A stretch of DNA of 64,000 nt from Methanofastidiosum methylothiophilum (GCA_001587635.1 LNJE01000007.1:1-64000), one strand, 5' to 3'; positions 44,477-53,773 are shown, numbered from the stretch's first letter. The notes: generated from the letters alone by a model not told the origin. Numbers and translations: made by a program.

Positions 44477-44551
44477 TATGCTCTCTCCCACAATAACAAC
44501 AAAATCAAAGGTATTTAAAGATTTAAAAAGTTTAGCCTTAGTAAAAGGAAT

Positions 44552-44755
44552 TTACGCTCCAATATTTTGGATTATGACTGAAAAGAATTTTATAATATAT
44601 CCTATTATTCCAATCAGAACCATTCCAATTCCCGTAACTTTGGAAGTAAGTGAATATTCCTTTTTTCCAGGCTTCTTAGCAAGTTTTAGTACTCTTGTGT
44701 ACTCGGAAATCCAACTTCTTGCTCTTTCTTTTTTCTTTAGATTAGCCTCTGCCAT
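44552..44755 (-). CDS. secE: protein translocase SecE/Sec61-gamma
   Basis: A 67-residue SecE. The amphipathic cytoplasmic helix (ARSWISEYTRVLKLAKKPGKKEY) is followed by one transmembrane helix (TGIGMVLIGIIGYIIKFFSVII), the layout of archaeal Sec61-gamma. It clamps the SecY halves in the membrane. Lying between ftsZ and spt5 is the conserved archaeal arrangement. Confidence 0.9.
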   Translation of the reverse strand: MAEANLKKKERARSWISEYTRVLKLAKKPGKKEYSLTSKVTGIGMVLIGIIGYIIKFFSVIIQNIGA

Positions 44756-44779
44756 GAGGCTAATTATTAAGAATCCTTT

Positions 44780-45901
44780 TTAAATGTATTCTATCCCGAG
44801 ATCTATCCCTCTAACTGGTGTTTCACTCTCGATTAGCATTTCAGTTTCTTTTCTTCCAAATATATATGGTGACTTAACTCCTGAAAGTACTACCATAACT
44901 CTGAGTCCGTTTTTAACATCCTCGTTTATCATTGCACCCCATATAATTTGGGCATCTGGCTCGAGCTCATTTGTTACATGTTCAACAATTTTTTCAGCCT
45001 CTTCCAGCTTCATGTTTGAACTTCCAGTAATATTTATCAAAGCTCCTTTGGCACCAGTTACATCTACGTCAATAAGAGGACTACTCAAAGCTTCAGTAAT
45101 AGCTTCTTTAGCTCTATTCTCTGTATCAGACTCCCCTATCCCGATCATTGCAACGTCACCTTCTTTCATTACAGATCTGACATCTGCGAAATCAACGTTT
45201 ACAAGTCCTGGCTTAGTAATTAATTCAGCAATCCCCCCTACCGCCCTTATCAAAATATCATCTGAAACTTTAAAAGCAGCATTTATTGGTAATCCTGGCG
45301 CAATATCTAGCAATTTATCATTTGGGATTACTATTACAGTATCTGTAACTTTTCTTAATTTCTCGAGTCCTTTTTCTGCATTTCTTTGTCTTCTTAAGCC
45401 TTCAACAGTAAAGGGTAAGGTAACTACTGCAACTGTAAGCGCTCCAAGTTTTTTTGCTATTTCTGATATCACAGGTGCAGAGCCTGTACCAGTGCCCCCA
45501 CCGAGCCCACATGTGACAAAAACCATGTCGCTTCCTTCAAGTACATCTTTAATTACCCTCTCATCTTCTCTTGCAGATTCTTCTCCTACTTTAGGATCAT
45601 TACCTGCACCTAATCCTCTTGTTACCTCTTTTCCAATCAAAATCTTTTTGTCAGCTCGGGTGTGCAATAAATCTTGGGCATCGGTATTAACTGCTATTGC
45701 TTCAACTCCGATTACTCCAGTTTCCATTAATCTATCAATTGCATTGGAGCCTGCTCCACCTGTTCCAATTACTTTAATTTTGGCCCTTGATTCTCTGAGT
45801 ACCCGTTCGAGTTCTTCGTCTACAGAAGTATAGCGATGATCTTTAATTATTTCTTTTTCTGTTACTGCCCTCTCAATGGCCTCTTCAATAACAGATCTCA
45901 T
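44780..45901 (-). CDS. ftsZ: cell division protein FtsZ
   Basis: A 373-residue tubulin-like GTPase. KVIGTGGAGSNAIDRLMETG opens the nucleotide-binding domain, and the tubulin signature GGGTGTGSAPVISEIAKKLG and the T7-loop region VNVDFADVRSVMKEG are intact. The C-terminus is short and ends IDLGIEYI. ATG preceded by AGGGGGAG. It heads the operon secE-spt5-rpl11-rpl1-rplP0-rpl12. The FtsZ1-type N-terminal extension (IEEAIERAVTEKE) is typical of euryarchaeal proteins. Confidence 0.95.
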   Translation of the reverse strand: MRSVIEEAIERAVTEKEIIKDHRYTSVDEELERVLRESRAKIKVIGTGGAGSNAIDRLMETGVIGVEAIAVNTDAQDLLHTRADKKILIGKEVTRGLGAGNDPKVGEESAREDERVIKDVLEGSDMVFVTCGLGGGTGTGSAPVISEIAKKLGALTVAVVTLPFTVEGLRRQRNAEKGLEKLRKVTDTVIVIPNDKLLDIAPGLPINAAFKVSDDILIRAVGGIAELITKPGLVNVDFADVRSVMKEGDVAMIGIGESDTENRAKEAITEALSSPLIDVDVTGAKGALINITGSSNMKLEEAEKIVEHVTNELEPDAQIIWGAMINEDVKNGLRVMVVLSGVKSPYIFGRKETEMLIESETPVRGIDLGIEYI

Positions 45902-46039
45902 TTAACTCCCCCTCATAATTAAATATAGCTACTTATTATTGGTAATATAAAACTTCTATTTGTAATCTATGTATGTTAATAGTATATAAAGCTTTTGCTT
46001 AATAATACTAGTTATAATGCTTCTCTTTAGTGGTAATCT

Positions 46040-46879
46040 CTATTCTTTTACAATATCACTTGCTTTAACAAATGGTATATCCCTATTTGTAAGCTTGTCT
46101 TTTAAATCTGACCGTTCTTTAATACCTTTCCAATCTAAAATAATTAAATCAATATCTGTACTTTTTAATAATAATTCAGAAAGTATTGACTCATTAACTG
46201 GAGTATTATATTTTGCAATTACATGACCTATAGCGATATCTGTATTTATCATTATTTCAGTAAATTTTGGACAGTAATGTCCCCCTCCAATACCTGCGGC
46301 AACTCTAAAAGGAGTTTTATTTTGATCGTATGAAAGTGAATTATAAATTGCTGAAGCAATTACCTCTCCTGCTTCTTTTATTCCCCAATATGTTTTGTCA
46401 CTTCCAATCTCAATAAAGGTAGTAGGAAGTCCAGTTAAGGGCCCATGATGTGTAGCTTCAAGTGAAACTTCAAATGAAATGTCAATATTTTTTGACAATT
46501 TCAATATCTCATTTAACACTATTTTTTGGAATATCGGATTAGAAGGGGATACTTGGCCATCTACACCACCATATTCAGCCTTTCCAAAATTCCCAGGCGT
46601 ATGACAAGTCAAAGTAGGAATTTTGGCCACGGACTTATGTCTTGATGCAAAAAAAATAGAATCAATATATCCGAGACCATATTCATTTATTTCTTCTTGA
46701 ATTATTTTTTCAGGAAAATCTGTNTATATAGTTTCACTTTTTATTCTAACAAGTAATATCTCTTTATTAGTATCATAGAAATAATCATTTTTAAGTTGTT
46801 CAAATGGATATTTTTCTAATAAATTCTCTCGAATATTTTCNCCAGCTTTATCTAATTCTGAGCTTATTATTAATTTCAT
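46040..46879 (-). CDS. dtdA: D-aminoacyl-tRNA deacylase (DTD2/DtdA)
   Basis: A 279-residue archaeal/plant-type D-Tyr-tRNA deacylase. Recognisable blocks: IDSIFFASRHKSVAKIPTLTCHTPGNF, EVSLEATHHGPLTGLPTTFIEIGS, and AAGIGGGHYCPKFTEI with the invariant His and Gly-rich core, followed by DLIILDWKG. It hydrolyses D-amino acids from tRNA. Two ambiguous bases (46724 and 46841) affect N-terminal codons. It is isolated between ftsZ and pheT. Confidence 0.92.
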   Translation of the reverse strand: MKLIISSELDKAXENIRENLLEKYPFEQLKNDYFYDTNKEILLVRIKSETIXTDFPEKIIQEEINEYGLGYIDSIFFASRHKSVAKIPTLTCHTPGNFGKAEYGGVDGQVSPSNPIFQKIVLNEILKLSKNIDISFEVSLEATHHGPLTGLPTTFIEIGSDKTYWGIKEAGEVIASAIYNSLSYDQNKTPFRVAAGIGGGHYCPKFTEIMINTDIAIGHVIAKYNTPVNESILSELLLKSTDIDLIILDWKGIKERSDLKDKLTNRDIPFVKASDIVKE

Positions 46880-47387
46880 CTGTGTACCCCAAATATTAAA
46901 AATAACGCCACGTATAATGTTTATAAATTTAATGANGATTANATTGAGAGAATTCTGATTTATTTCAATTTGTTCTCACTATTAGTTTAATTNACACGCC
47001 AATAATAAGTTTAGTTATTCTAACGACATTATTAGATTTTCTATTGAGGAAAGACATGGAAAATCACTAATAGTGTATGATACATTAGCAGAGATTAACA
47101 AGCATGTAAACTAGAANACATTTACACAAATAGTTTCTAACTTTTTACGACGACAAATGTTATAAACGAAGAATATCCAAGCATATGGCAAAATATGAAA
47201 AAAACACAAGAAGGGAGAAAAATCTTTAGAATTGAGCCTAAGATATTTTATATAATGATTGATTGTTGGGCCACTATTATTAANTCCATTAATNGCCGTA
47301 ATAGGAGCAATTGNANCTATATTTACAGAGGAGGATTTACTCGGGTAATAAGATAATCTTNATATTCTTATAATTTCCGGAATATAC
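46880..47387. other. low-quality, gene-free interval
   Basis: About 500 nt with nine ambiguous bases and no reliable gene. A minus-strand frame over 47111-47419 contains many unknown residues and partly overlaps the pheT end; a plus-strand stretch near 47040-47110 (SIEERHGKSLIVYDTLAEIN) looks protein-like but is followed by stops. It may be a decayed gene or a misassembled joint. Confidence 0.4.
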
Positions 47388-49046
47388 TTACCTTTGTATC
47401 TTTTCTTTGAAACGTTCAAATATNTTAGATATGTCTATCTCAAATGCAGAANCTGGCATTTCTAATTTAAAGTTATATAGCACTTCAGGATTTAACTCTC
47501 CCATTCTACCGATATATTCCCCCTCCATTTCTAAAGAGCAAGATCTCCCTTGGATAAAATAAGGATAGCTATCTTCATTAACAGAGTATTGAATCCCAAA
47601 TGAGGTAAGAAGTCCATTTAATATACCTTTTATTTCAGAAAAGTTTGCCTTAGGATGACAAGTGACACAAGAAAGAAATTGTTTTTCAACTAAACTTTGA
47701 TCAGGTACAACTACACCAACTTCAAAAATATTTTGAGGATATTCATAATGAGAATTTGAAGCTAATGTTTTTATTAACAAAGGCAATAAACTACACCTAA
47801 CAGTATCAAATTCTGTATTTACTGCATTCCTTGTCTTTACAAGTTTTCTTTTGTTTTCAAGCATTTTAGTAATTAAGACATCTTCATTTGAAAGAATATA
47901 GTTTTTTACTTCAAAGAAATTGAATCCAATCATCAATTCTTCAATTTTTCTAAGGAATATTTCAATAGGATTTTCTTGCCCTATTGTAGCTATATCGGGA
48001 ATTTCAGGTACGAAATTTTCAAATCCATAAGCAATTGAAATATCTTCAACTAGATCAATTGGATGAATAATATCTGCCCTATAGGGAGGGATTTCTACAA
48101 TAACTTTATTATTAGATTTAGAAGAAACTCCATATCTCATTTTAAGTAATAAGTTAACAGTTTCATCTTCAGATAAATCTAGTCCAAGAATCTTATTTGA
48201 ATAAGATATATCTAATTCAATTTTTTCTCGATTAAGATTTGGGTATGTCAATTCTTTTCCTTCATCACTTAGTTTAAAGGAATATATTTCTCCCTTCCTA
48301 ATAAAAAGACCCATTAAAATTATGTTTAGTGCATATTCAATACTTTTTCTATGTGTACCTGTTATGTCAATAAATAGATTTTTTGTTTTTTCAGTAACTT
48401 TTGTGTGGTCTCCATTGATAATTGGAGGCATAGATAATACTTGGCCCTTATTGTCAATCCATATAGGGCACTCTTTAAACTCAGATACTAGATGCGCGTA
48501 TTCAATTCCTTTGGGGTGAATCTTTAATATTTCATCTATGGTAAGAGTTTTATCAAATTCTAGGGGTACAAATGTGAAATCTCTTGGCATGGTAGTATAT
48601 TTAATTGGAAATTCAATTTTATCCAGATCATGAACACCTATTGCAACTTTTTTTCTATTTCTCCCATGCGTTATATGTAGCTTTTCTTGAATCTGCATCA
48701 GTGATCTAATTGTATTATCATCAAAATTGATTTCTTTTACAATAGCACCTACTGCAAATGGTCTGACTGATTTCACTTTTGGATCGACAGCTCCCTTGTA
48801 AGTGGAATTATGAACATTAAATTCAATTGGGCCTTCTTCAATTCCCATAAAACCCTTCATGGCATTGGTAAAACCTTCAATTGACAACATGTCAGGCCTA
48901 TCTGGAAAAACTTCAACTACTATCTCAGGATCGACTTTTTCTAAATCTGTGCCAATCATGGATATTCTTTCACTTAAAGTTTGATCGTCAACAGACTTTC
49001 CTAGTAACGAAATAAATTCTGTCTTATCAAAATTAACAGTAGGCAT
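47388..49046 (-). CDS. pheT: phenylalanyl-tRNA synthetase beta subunit
   Basis: A 552-residue archaeal-type beta subunit. It begins MPTVNFDKTEFISLLG at 49046; earlier in-frame Met codons overlap the pheS stop, so the exact start is uncertain by a few codons. VEVFPDRPDMLSIEGFTNAMKGF, the B5-type PPYRADIIHPIDLVEDISIAYGFEN and the C-terminal pseudo-catalytic domain are present. It pairs with PheS to form the (alpha-beta)2 enzyme. Ambiguous bases at 47424 and 47452 affect the last 25 residues. Confidence 0.93.
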   Translation of the reverse strand: MPTVNFDKTEFISLLGKSVDDQTLSERISMIGTDLEKVDPEIVVEVFPDRPDMLSIEGFTNAMKGFMGIEEGPIEFNVHNSTYKGAVDPKVKSVRPFAVGAIVKEINFDDNTIRSLMQIQEKLHITHGRNRKKVAIGVHDLDKIEFPIKYTTMPRDFTFVPLEFDKTLTIDEILKIHPKGIEYAHLVSEFKECPIWIDNKGQVLSMPPIINGDHTKVTEKTKNLFIDITGTHRKSIEYALNIILMGLFIRKGEIYSFKLSDEGKELTYPNLNREKIELDISYSNKILGLDLSEDETVNLLLKMRYGVSSKSNNKVIVEIPPYRADIIHPIDLVEDISIAYGFENFVPEIPDIATIGQENPIEIFLRKIEELMIGFNFFEVKNYILSNEDVLITKMLENKRKLVKTRNAVNTEFDTVRCSLLPLLIKTLASNSHYEYPQNIFEVGVVVPDQSLVEKQFLSCVTCHPKANFSEIKGILNGLLTSFGIQYSVNEDSYPYFIQGRSCSLEMEGEYIGRMGELNPEVLYNFKLEMPXSAFEIDISXIFERFKEKIQR

Positions 49047-49051
49047 CTTCA

Positions 49052-50551
49052 TCATCCTTTTATCCAAATAGGTAATTTTTTCATCATATCAAGGTCATTC
49101 GTATATTTTTGTCGTATATCTGTCAATCCATAATAATCCATTATAAGTCTCCCAAATCCTGGGCCCCAAGCTAGTACAGGAACATCCCTTCCTAGAAGAG
49201 GAACAACTACTTCGGGTCTAAAAATTCCTGCACCTAATAGCTCTACCCATTCTCCTTTAGTTCTATTATATATGTCTACCTCAATACTTGGCTCAGTATA
49301 AGGAAAGTATGCAGGCCTAAATCTAATTTTAGAGTGTCCCAATTTATTTAGAAAACGTTTAAGATAACCTAATAGATGTTTGAAGTTAGCATCTTCATCA
49401 ACTACTATCCCATCAGTCTGATAAAATTCAAAAAGATGTTTCCAATCAAGTTTTTCATTCCTAAATACCTTACCAACTGAGAAGAATTTTGCAGGCAAAT
49501 CATCTAGTTTTAAAGTACTAAGAGTTCGTACAGATAAAGAGGTAGTATGGGTTCTTAGAACATATTCTTTGCTAACTCTTTTATCCCAATTATACCCCCA
49601 ACCTTTTGAATTGATACCTCCTCCATGCTCATGCATTGCACAAACCTTATCTGAGAACTTTGGATCAATCTGGCCCTGTCTAGGGGATTCTATAAAAAAT
49701 GTGTCCTGCATATCTCTTGCAGGATGATCTTGCGGTTGGAACAATGCATCAAAAACCCAGAAAGATGTGTCTATCATTGGACCTGACATTTCCTTAAATC
49801 CCATCTCAAGCCATATTTTTCGAATATATTCAATTGCTTGATTTACAAAGTGCTTTTTTGCTGGGTAATAAGTCTTAACATCAGATGAAATATCAAATCT
49901 CTTTAAAGTAAAAGCCCTCCAGTTCTGATTTTTCAGCATTTCAGGAGTTAATTCTGATATCTCTTCGGTTATTTCAATCCCTTTTGATAATTCAAGTTTT
50001 CCCAATTCAGTAAGGTATACTTTTCTAATAACATTTAATTTTTTTTCAACAAGCTTTCTTTTTATAAGAATATTAATTAAATTATCGTTAACAATTTTTT
50101 TCTTAGAAATATCTTCTAGTGCAATTTCTTCATGCGTTTTTTCATTCAAAGCCATATTGCCTTTATCAGTTATGAAGAATGATAAGGAACCATTAGTTTT
50201 CTCAATAGATATCCATCCATTTTTTCTTGCTATCCCTATAGCAATGTTCTTTTCTTCCTCGGATAATTGAACTTTGGATATAGGGATTTTTTCCTTTAAT
50301 CCTTTGATGAATATTTTTTCAATCAAGCCGTTAGTTATACTTTTTTGACCATCTTCTGTTAAAATTAAATTGGAAATATTTCTTTCATCAACTACTACTA
50401 AGTCCTTACTAGACAAGTAGAGAAGAGTTCTCATTACTGCTACTTCAGGCAAATTAGAAATATTTGCAATTTCTTCAGGATTTGATTCTCCGTTTAATTC
50501 ACCCAATAGCTTTAGAATAATTTTTTCTTGCTTCGAAAGCATCGAATTCAC
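49052..50551 (-). CDS. pheS: phenylalanyl-tRNA synthetase alpha subunit
   Basis: A 499-residue class II aminoacyl-tRNA synthetase subunit. The N-terminus (residues about 1-190) holds winged-helix tRNA-binding modules (EKIILKLLGELNGESNPEEI). The catalytic domain contains motif 2 (FSVGKVFRNEKLDWKHLFEF) and motif 3 (VLAWGPGFGRLIMDYYGL), plus EVDIYNRTKGEWVELLGAGI. GTG at 50551 overlaps the upstream stop; an ATG at 50542 is an alternative. It overlaps pheT slightly. Confidence 0.95.
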   Translation of the reverse strand: MNSMLSKQEKIILKLLGELNGESNPEEIANISNLPEVAVMRTLLYLSSKDLVVVDERNISNLILTEDGQKSITNGLIEKIFIKGLKEKIPISKVQLSEEEKNIAIGIARKNGWISIEKTNGSLSFFITDKGNMALNEKTHEEIALEDISKKKIVNDNLINILIKRKLVEKKLNVIRKVYLTELGKLELSKGIEITEEISELTPEMLKNQNWRAFTLKRFDISSDVKTYYPAKKHFVNQAIEYIRKIWLEMGFKEMSGPMIDTSFWVFDALFQPQDHPARDMQDTFFIESPRQGQIDPKFSDKVCAMHEHGGGINSKGWGYNWDKRVSKEYVLRTHTTSLSVRTLSTLKLDDLPAKFFSVGKVFRNEKLDWKHLFEFYQTDGIVVDEDANFKHLLGYLKRFLNKLGHSKIRFRPAYFPYTEPSIEVDIYNRTKGEWVELLGAGIFRPEVVVPLLGRDVPVLAWGPGFGRLIMDYYGLTDIRQKYTNDLDMMKKLPIWIKG

Positions 50552-51057
50552 TTCTTAATCTTCTTAAATTCAATTGTACATGGACCGCCGTTTATGAATT
50601 GAGGTTTATATTCCCACTTCTTTGATTCGCCAGGTTTTGAATTTTCTATTGCCCCTATTATCACCATTGCTCTATTGCATGCTAACTTATCTACTTTATC
50701 TTCAGAAGATAACAAATTACAATGTTCGTTGTATGGACATTTATTAACGGTATACACAAAATTTTCACTATCGCCATGAATTTTATGATCTTTTTTGTCC
50801 ATGAATCCCGTTTTGGAAACCTCTTCAACATACATCTTAGCAGCATCGAAACCTTCAAGATCATATTTAAACTCTGCTCCAAGTTCTTTCCATTTGGCGA
50901 TAAAAGGTCGGAGAGAAATAATAATCCATTGTCTATAAAATGCTTCAGGTTTACCAAAAAAGCTGTTTGCTGTTTTCTCAATACCATAAACCCATGCGTT
51001 CATTACAGTCATGACGGCATCAATTTTTTTTTCAAGGTCCTTACATTCTTCAGACAA
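50548..51057 (-). CDS. conserved cysteine-containing protein of unknown function
   Basis: A 169-residue soluble protein that I do not recognise with certainty. The C-terminal half carries a cysteine pattern CPYNEHCNLL, LACNRAMVIIGAI and INGGPCTIEFK that looks like a metal or cofactor site, distantly reminiscent of ATC-hydrolase-like and V4R-like proteins. The N-terminal half is helical (FFGKPEAFYRQWIIISLRPF). TTG start with AGGTGATT upstream. Its stop overlaps the pheS GTG (GTGA), so it is co-expressed with phenylalanyl-tRNA synthetase. Confidence 0.7.
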   Translation of the reverse strand: MSEECKDLEKKIDAVMTVMNAWVYGIEKTANSFFGKPEAFYRQWIIISLRPFIAKWKELGAEFKYDLEGFDAAKMYVEEVSKTGFMDKKDHKIHGDSENFVYTVNKCPYNEHCNLLSSEDKVDKLACNRAMVIIGAIENSKPGESKKWEYKPQFINGGPCTIEFKKIKK

Positions 51058-51390
51058 TAAATCACCTACTAATCTGCATAAAGGAGGAGTAGTCGTTTAT
51101 AAATCTTTTCTAATAACTAGTATGGTCAAATAATTACAATTTGGTAAAAACATAAACATCTTTTTTCCATGATTAGTTCCTAATCTAATATATTATTTAC
51201 AAAATCAAAAAATATATACATTTAAGATTTCTGGAAGTTAAGGCCATCTTTTCACAAATAATCTTCTAATAGTCGTTCAATTAATAATCCTAGTATGGCC
51301 AATGAAAATAAGCAAATATATAAAATAACTACATTAATAAAATAGTAAGATTTTAAAATAGTAAAATGTATTTAATATATAGTTGATTCT
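51058..51390. promoter_or_regulatory. mcrC upstream region with an imperfectly duplicated element
   Basis: A 333-nt divergent intergenic region. Two related modules occur in direct orientation: TAGTCGTTTA (51090) with CTAGTATGGTCAA (51117-51129), and TAGTCGTTCA (51270) with CTAGTATGGCCAA (51290-51302). They are about 175 nt apart. The first lies next to the start of the minus-strand gene and the second about 90 nt before mcrC. They may be binding sites of a shared regulator or an old duplication. Confidence 0.45.
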
Positions 51391-51993
51391 ATGATAGGAA
51401 GAAATACTCACATTGTTCAATGTAGGATGGGAGGGGGCATGGGGCTTGGAGGAGGGCTTGCCCAAAGAGGTACATTTGCAGATGCAGGTAGAGATATTAT
51501 TGCTATAGCAATGAGCCCCGGTAGGAGACATATCACAAAGCCAATATGTGAAATAACATATGCAATGAGAGAGGCGGGTATTAAAACAAGCGTCATGGTG
51601 TTGAATGCTGGAAATGGTGTTCCGCCAGAAGCTCCTTCCTCAGGAGTAAGTGTTCTTTTTGGGATTGAAGAAAAAGAAGTGGAAATATTAAACGAATTTA
51701 AACTTGCAATTATACATCTTGGAAATATTAGAACACATGTTATCTATAAAGCCAAGTTTATCTTAGATCTTGTTCCAATTGATGCCATAATAGCCTGCCA
51801 AGCACCTGTTACTTTTGAAGATTTTGAAAAAATAGGTGTAAAGACGATTAACAATAATAATGGAGCAACTAAAGGGAAGATTGTAGATATTGTTAGTGGT
51901 ATAATTAGAGGTCAAAGCTGTCCTCAAGAAAAGCTTGACGAAATTATCTCTAAAGTAAAAAGAAACGTTCATCATGATAGCAATAGTATTTGA
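51391..51993 (+). CDS. mcrC: MCR operon protein C / activation factor McrC
   Basis: A 200-residue McrC. The match is extensive: MGLGGGLAQRGTFADAGRDI, AIAMSPGRRHITKPICEITY, AMREAGIKTSVMVLNAGNGV and the C-terminal ACQAPVTFEDFEKIGVKT are near-diagnostic. McrC is part of the ATP-dependent MCR activation complex with AtwA. It is not in the mcrBDGA operon, which lies 29 kb away. The last 20 nt overlap the next gene, indicating co-translation. Confidence 0.95.
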   Translation: MIGRNTHIVQCRMGGGMGLGGGLAQRGTFADAGRDIIAIAMSPGRRHITKPICEITYAMREAGIKTSVMVLNAGNGVPPEAPSSGVSVLFGIEEKEVEILNEFKLAIIHLGNIRTHVIYKAKFILDLVPIDAIIACQAPVTFEDFEKIGVKTINNNNGATKGKIVDIVSGIIRGQSCPQEKLDEIISKVKRNVHHDSNSI

Positions 51994-52774
51994 TAAATCA
52001 GGGACACTTGTTGATACCAAAAGAGTATCAAAAGATATGGAAAGTAGTGAATTTATTTACCATAAATCGTGCTTAGAGCTAATTGAAAATAATCCCAATC
52101 TATATTTAGTGACAATCTCTACGGATCCAAGAGAAACTTTTTTACTGGAGGACCCTAAAAAAAATCTCGGAAACTCAATTAAAGATTTTAATATAGGCTT
52201 TGAGGTAGTTTTTAGAGGTATTGATGCAATTATTGATAAAAATAAAATTCTTAAATGGGCAGAAAGAATTTCTATTGAAGAGGTAAATGAAACATTAAAA
52301 AAACTAAAAAAGGAATTTGATGTTTGCACTCTCGTAGGATGTGGGATGGTAGTAGACTCTAAAAAAGAAAAAATTACCCATATAGTTGCATCATCCGGGA
52401 AGATAAAAGAAGGTGTTTTTGAGTTATTTGACTTTCTTCAGCTTGAAGGTATGGATATTTACCTAGCCACAGGAGACAATCCATGTTCAGTTTATCCTCT
52501 AGCAAAAAGACTTGGGATAATGGATAGCTTTGTTTTCTCACAAGTAGACCCAGAAGGCAAGAGAAAAATTATATCAAATCTAAAAAAGAACTACGAACAA
52601 GTAATTATGGTAGGAGACGATATTAATGACAAAGGTGCTTTTGAAGAAGCTGATTTGAGTTTTTTAATACTAGAGGGAGAAGCAGAAAGAAAAAATGAAT
52701 TAAAAACAATAGTTAATTATATAGTAAGCGAACCGTTAGAATTAAAAGAAATATTAAGAAGATTTAAGATTTAA
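51974..52774 (+). CDS. HAD phosphatase, P-type-ATPase-like soluble domain
   Basis: A 266-residue haloacid-dehalogenase superfamily protein. Motif I is DKSGTLVD (Asp7), motif II is LATGDNPCS, motif III lysine is in DPEGKRKII and motif IV is MVGDDINDKGAFEEADLSF. DKSGT plus GDDIND resembles the soluble P-type-ATPase-like phosphatases of methanogens, without transmembrane segments. It overlaps mcrC by 20 nt, suggesting a link to MCR maturation or F430 metabolism; this is inference. It ends 4 nt inside the convergent fen gene. Confidence 0.8.
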   Translation: MIAIVFDKSGTLVDTKRVSKDMESSEFIYHKSCLELIENNPNLYLVTISTDPRETFLLEDPKKNLGNSIKDFNIGFEVVFRGIDAIIDKNKILKWAERISIEEVNETLKKLKKEFDVCTLVGCGMVVDSKKEKITHIVASSGKIKEGVFELFDFLQLEGMDIYLATGDNPCSVYPLAKRLGIMDSFVFSQVDPEGKRKIISNLKKNYEQVIMVGDDINDKGAFEEADLSFLILEGEAERKNELKTIVNYIVSEPLELKEILRRFKI

Positions 52775-53769
52775 AAATACATGTCAAGAGTCTTCTGTTT
52801 CAAAGTATTCTCAAGAGAAAATTCTATCCTTTCAATTCCCTTTTCTACCCTTAATTCTGAAAATTCATACTTGTCACATAGTATGCTTAATATTTTATCT
52901 TTTTTGGGTCTTTCAAAAGAAATGTTATAGCTATCGGAAACTTCTGGATTAAGAAATAGATCTATTATTTGATCAAACTCCCCATATTCCCCAAATTTAT
53001 CATTTTTCACAATTTCAAGAGCTTTCTTGGGTCCAATCCCCTTTATACCCCCAGGATTATAATCTGTTCCAATCAGTATCGCAACTTCAATGAGTTGCTT
53101 CCTTGAAAGATTTAGAGAATTTAGCACAACTTGATTATCTATAATTTCAGGTACAACATCAACAAATAGTTCTTTTCCTGGAATTTTTCTTTTTCCAGAA
53201 ATAGTTAGATTTCTTATTAATACAGGGGCCCCAAAAAGAATTGAATCGTAGTCCTGAGATGCCGACAAATCTGCATCTCCATTTAAAACTACATGTGCAG
53301 CCTGTGCCTCTCCTTCTGAGGGTGCTTTGATATAAGGAATCCCCATTGATTTCAAAAGCTCTTTAGAACTAGTTACCATGTCTTCTTTTAAAAATGAAGT
53401 CATTTGGGAATATTTTTTTGCCTCTGTTAAATCCCCTCTTGATTTTGCATCGATAAATTTTTCTCTTGCTTCTTCTTTAATTTCTTTTCTTTTTTCAATT
53501 GTTTGAAATTTTAGTTCAGGCGGATTACCATCAAAAACATATATTGGACTTATCCCTTGCTCAATAAAATTAACACTCCTATAAAAAAGACCGGATAGAT
53601 GAGATGTAATTTCTCCTTTAGAATTTTTTAGAGACGTTCCATCTCTTTGTCTTATGATAGCTAAAAATTGGTAAAGTGCATTATATGCATCGATCGCCAC
53701 ACTTTTACCCTTTAGGTCAGAAATATCGATTTTTTTTTTAGAAACAATTTCGCCCAGATTTACGCCCAT
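52771..53769 (-). CDS. fen: flap endonuclease FEN1
   Basis: A 332-residue structure-specific nuclease of Okazaki-fragment processing. The N region (DLKGKSVAIDAYNALYQFL), IYVFDGNPPELKF, and the I region with EGEAQAAHVVLNGDADLSASQDYDS hold the metal-binding acids; the H2TH follows in LIGTDYNPGGIKGIGPKKALEIV. The C-terminal QKTLDMYF is a canonical PIP box for the PCNA encoded at 26.5 kb. It begins 4 nt after rpoK on the same strand. Confidence 0.95.
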   Translation of the reverse strand: MGVNLGEIVSKKKIDISDLKGKSVAIDAYNALYQFLAIIRQRDGTSLKNSKGEITSHLSGLFYRSVNFIEQGISPIYVFDGNPPELKFQTIEKRKEIKEEAREKFIDAKSRGDLTEAKKYSQMTSFLKEDMVTSSKELLKSMGIPYIKAPSEGEAQAAHVVLNGDADLSASQDYDSILFGAPVLIRNLTISGKRKIPGKELFVDVVPEIIDNQVVLNSLNLSRKQLIEVAILIGTDYNPGGIKGIGPKKALEIVKNDKFGEYGEFDQIIDLFLNPEVSDSYNISFERPKKDKILSILCDKYEFSELRVEKGIERIEFSLENTLKQKTLDMYF

Positions 53770-53773
53770 AAGG

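Noticed and set aside
44784..45833. 349-residue plus-strand open frame
   Set aside because: It is fully antisense to ftsZ, which has every family motif; the frame is Ser/Pro/Thr-rich as expected from codon-phase mirror reading.
47111..47419. 102-residue minus-strand frame with many unknown residues
   Set aside because: Six unknown residues, overlap with pheT in another frame and no recognisable pattern; listed only as a low-quality interval.
51974..52774. Reading the HAD gene as a true P-type ATPase
   Set aside because: DKSGT and GDDIND motifs are present, but the protein is only 266 residues and has no transmembrane segments or transport domain.
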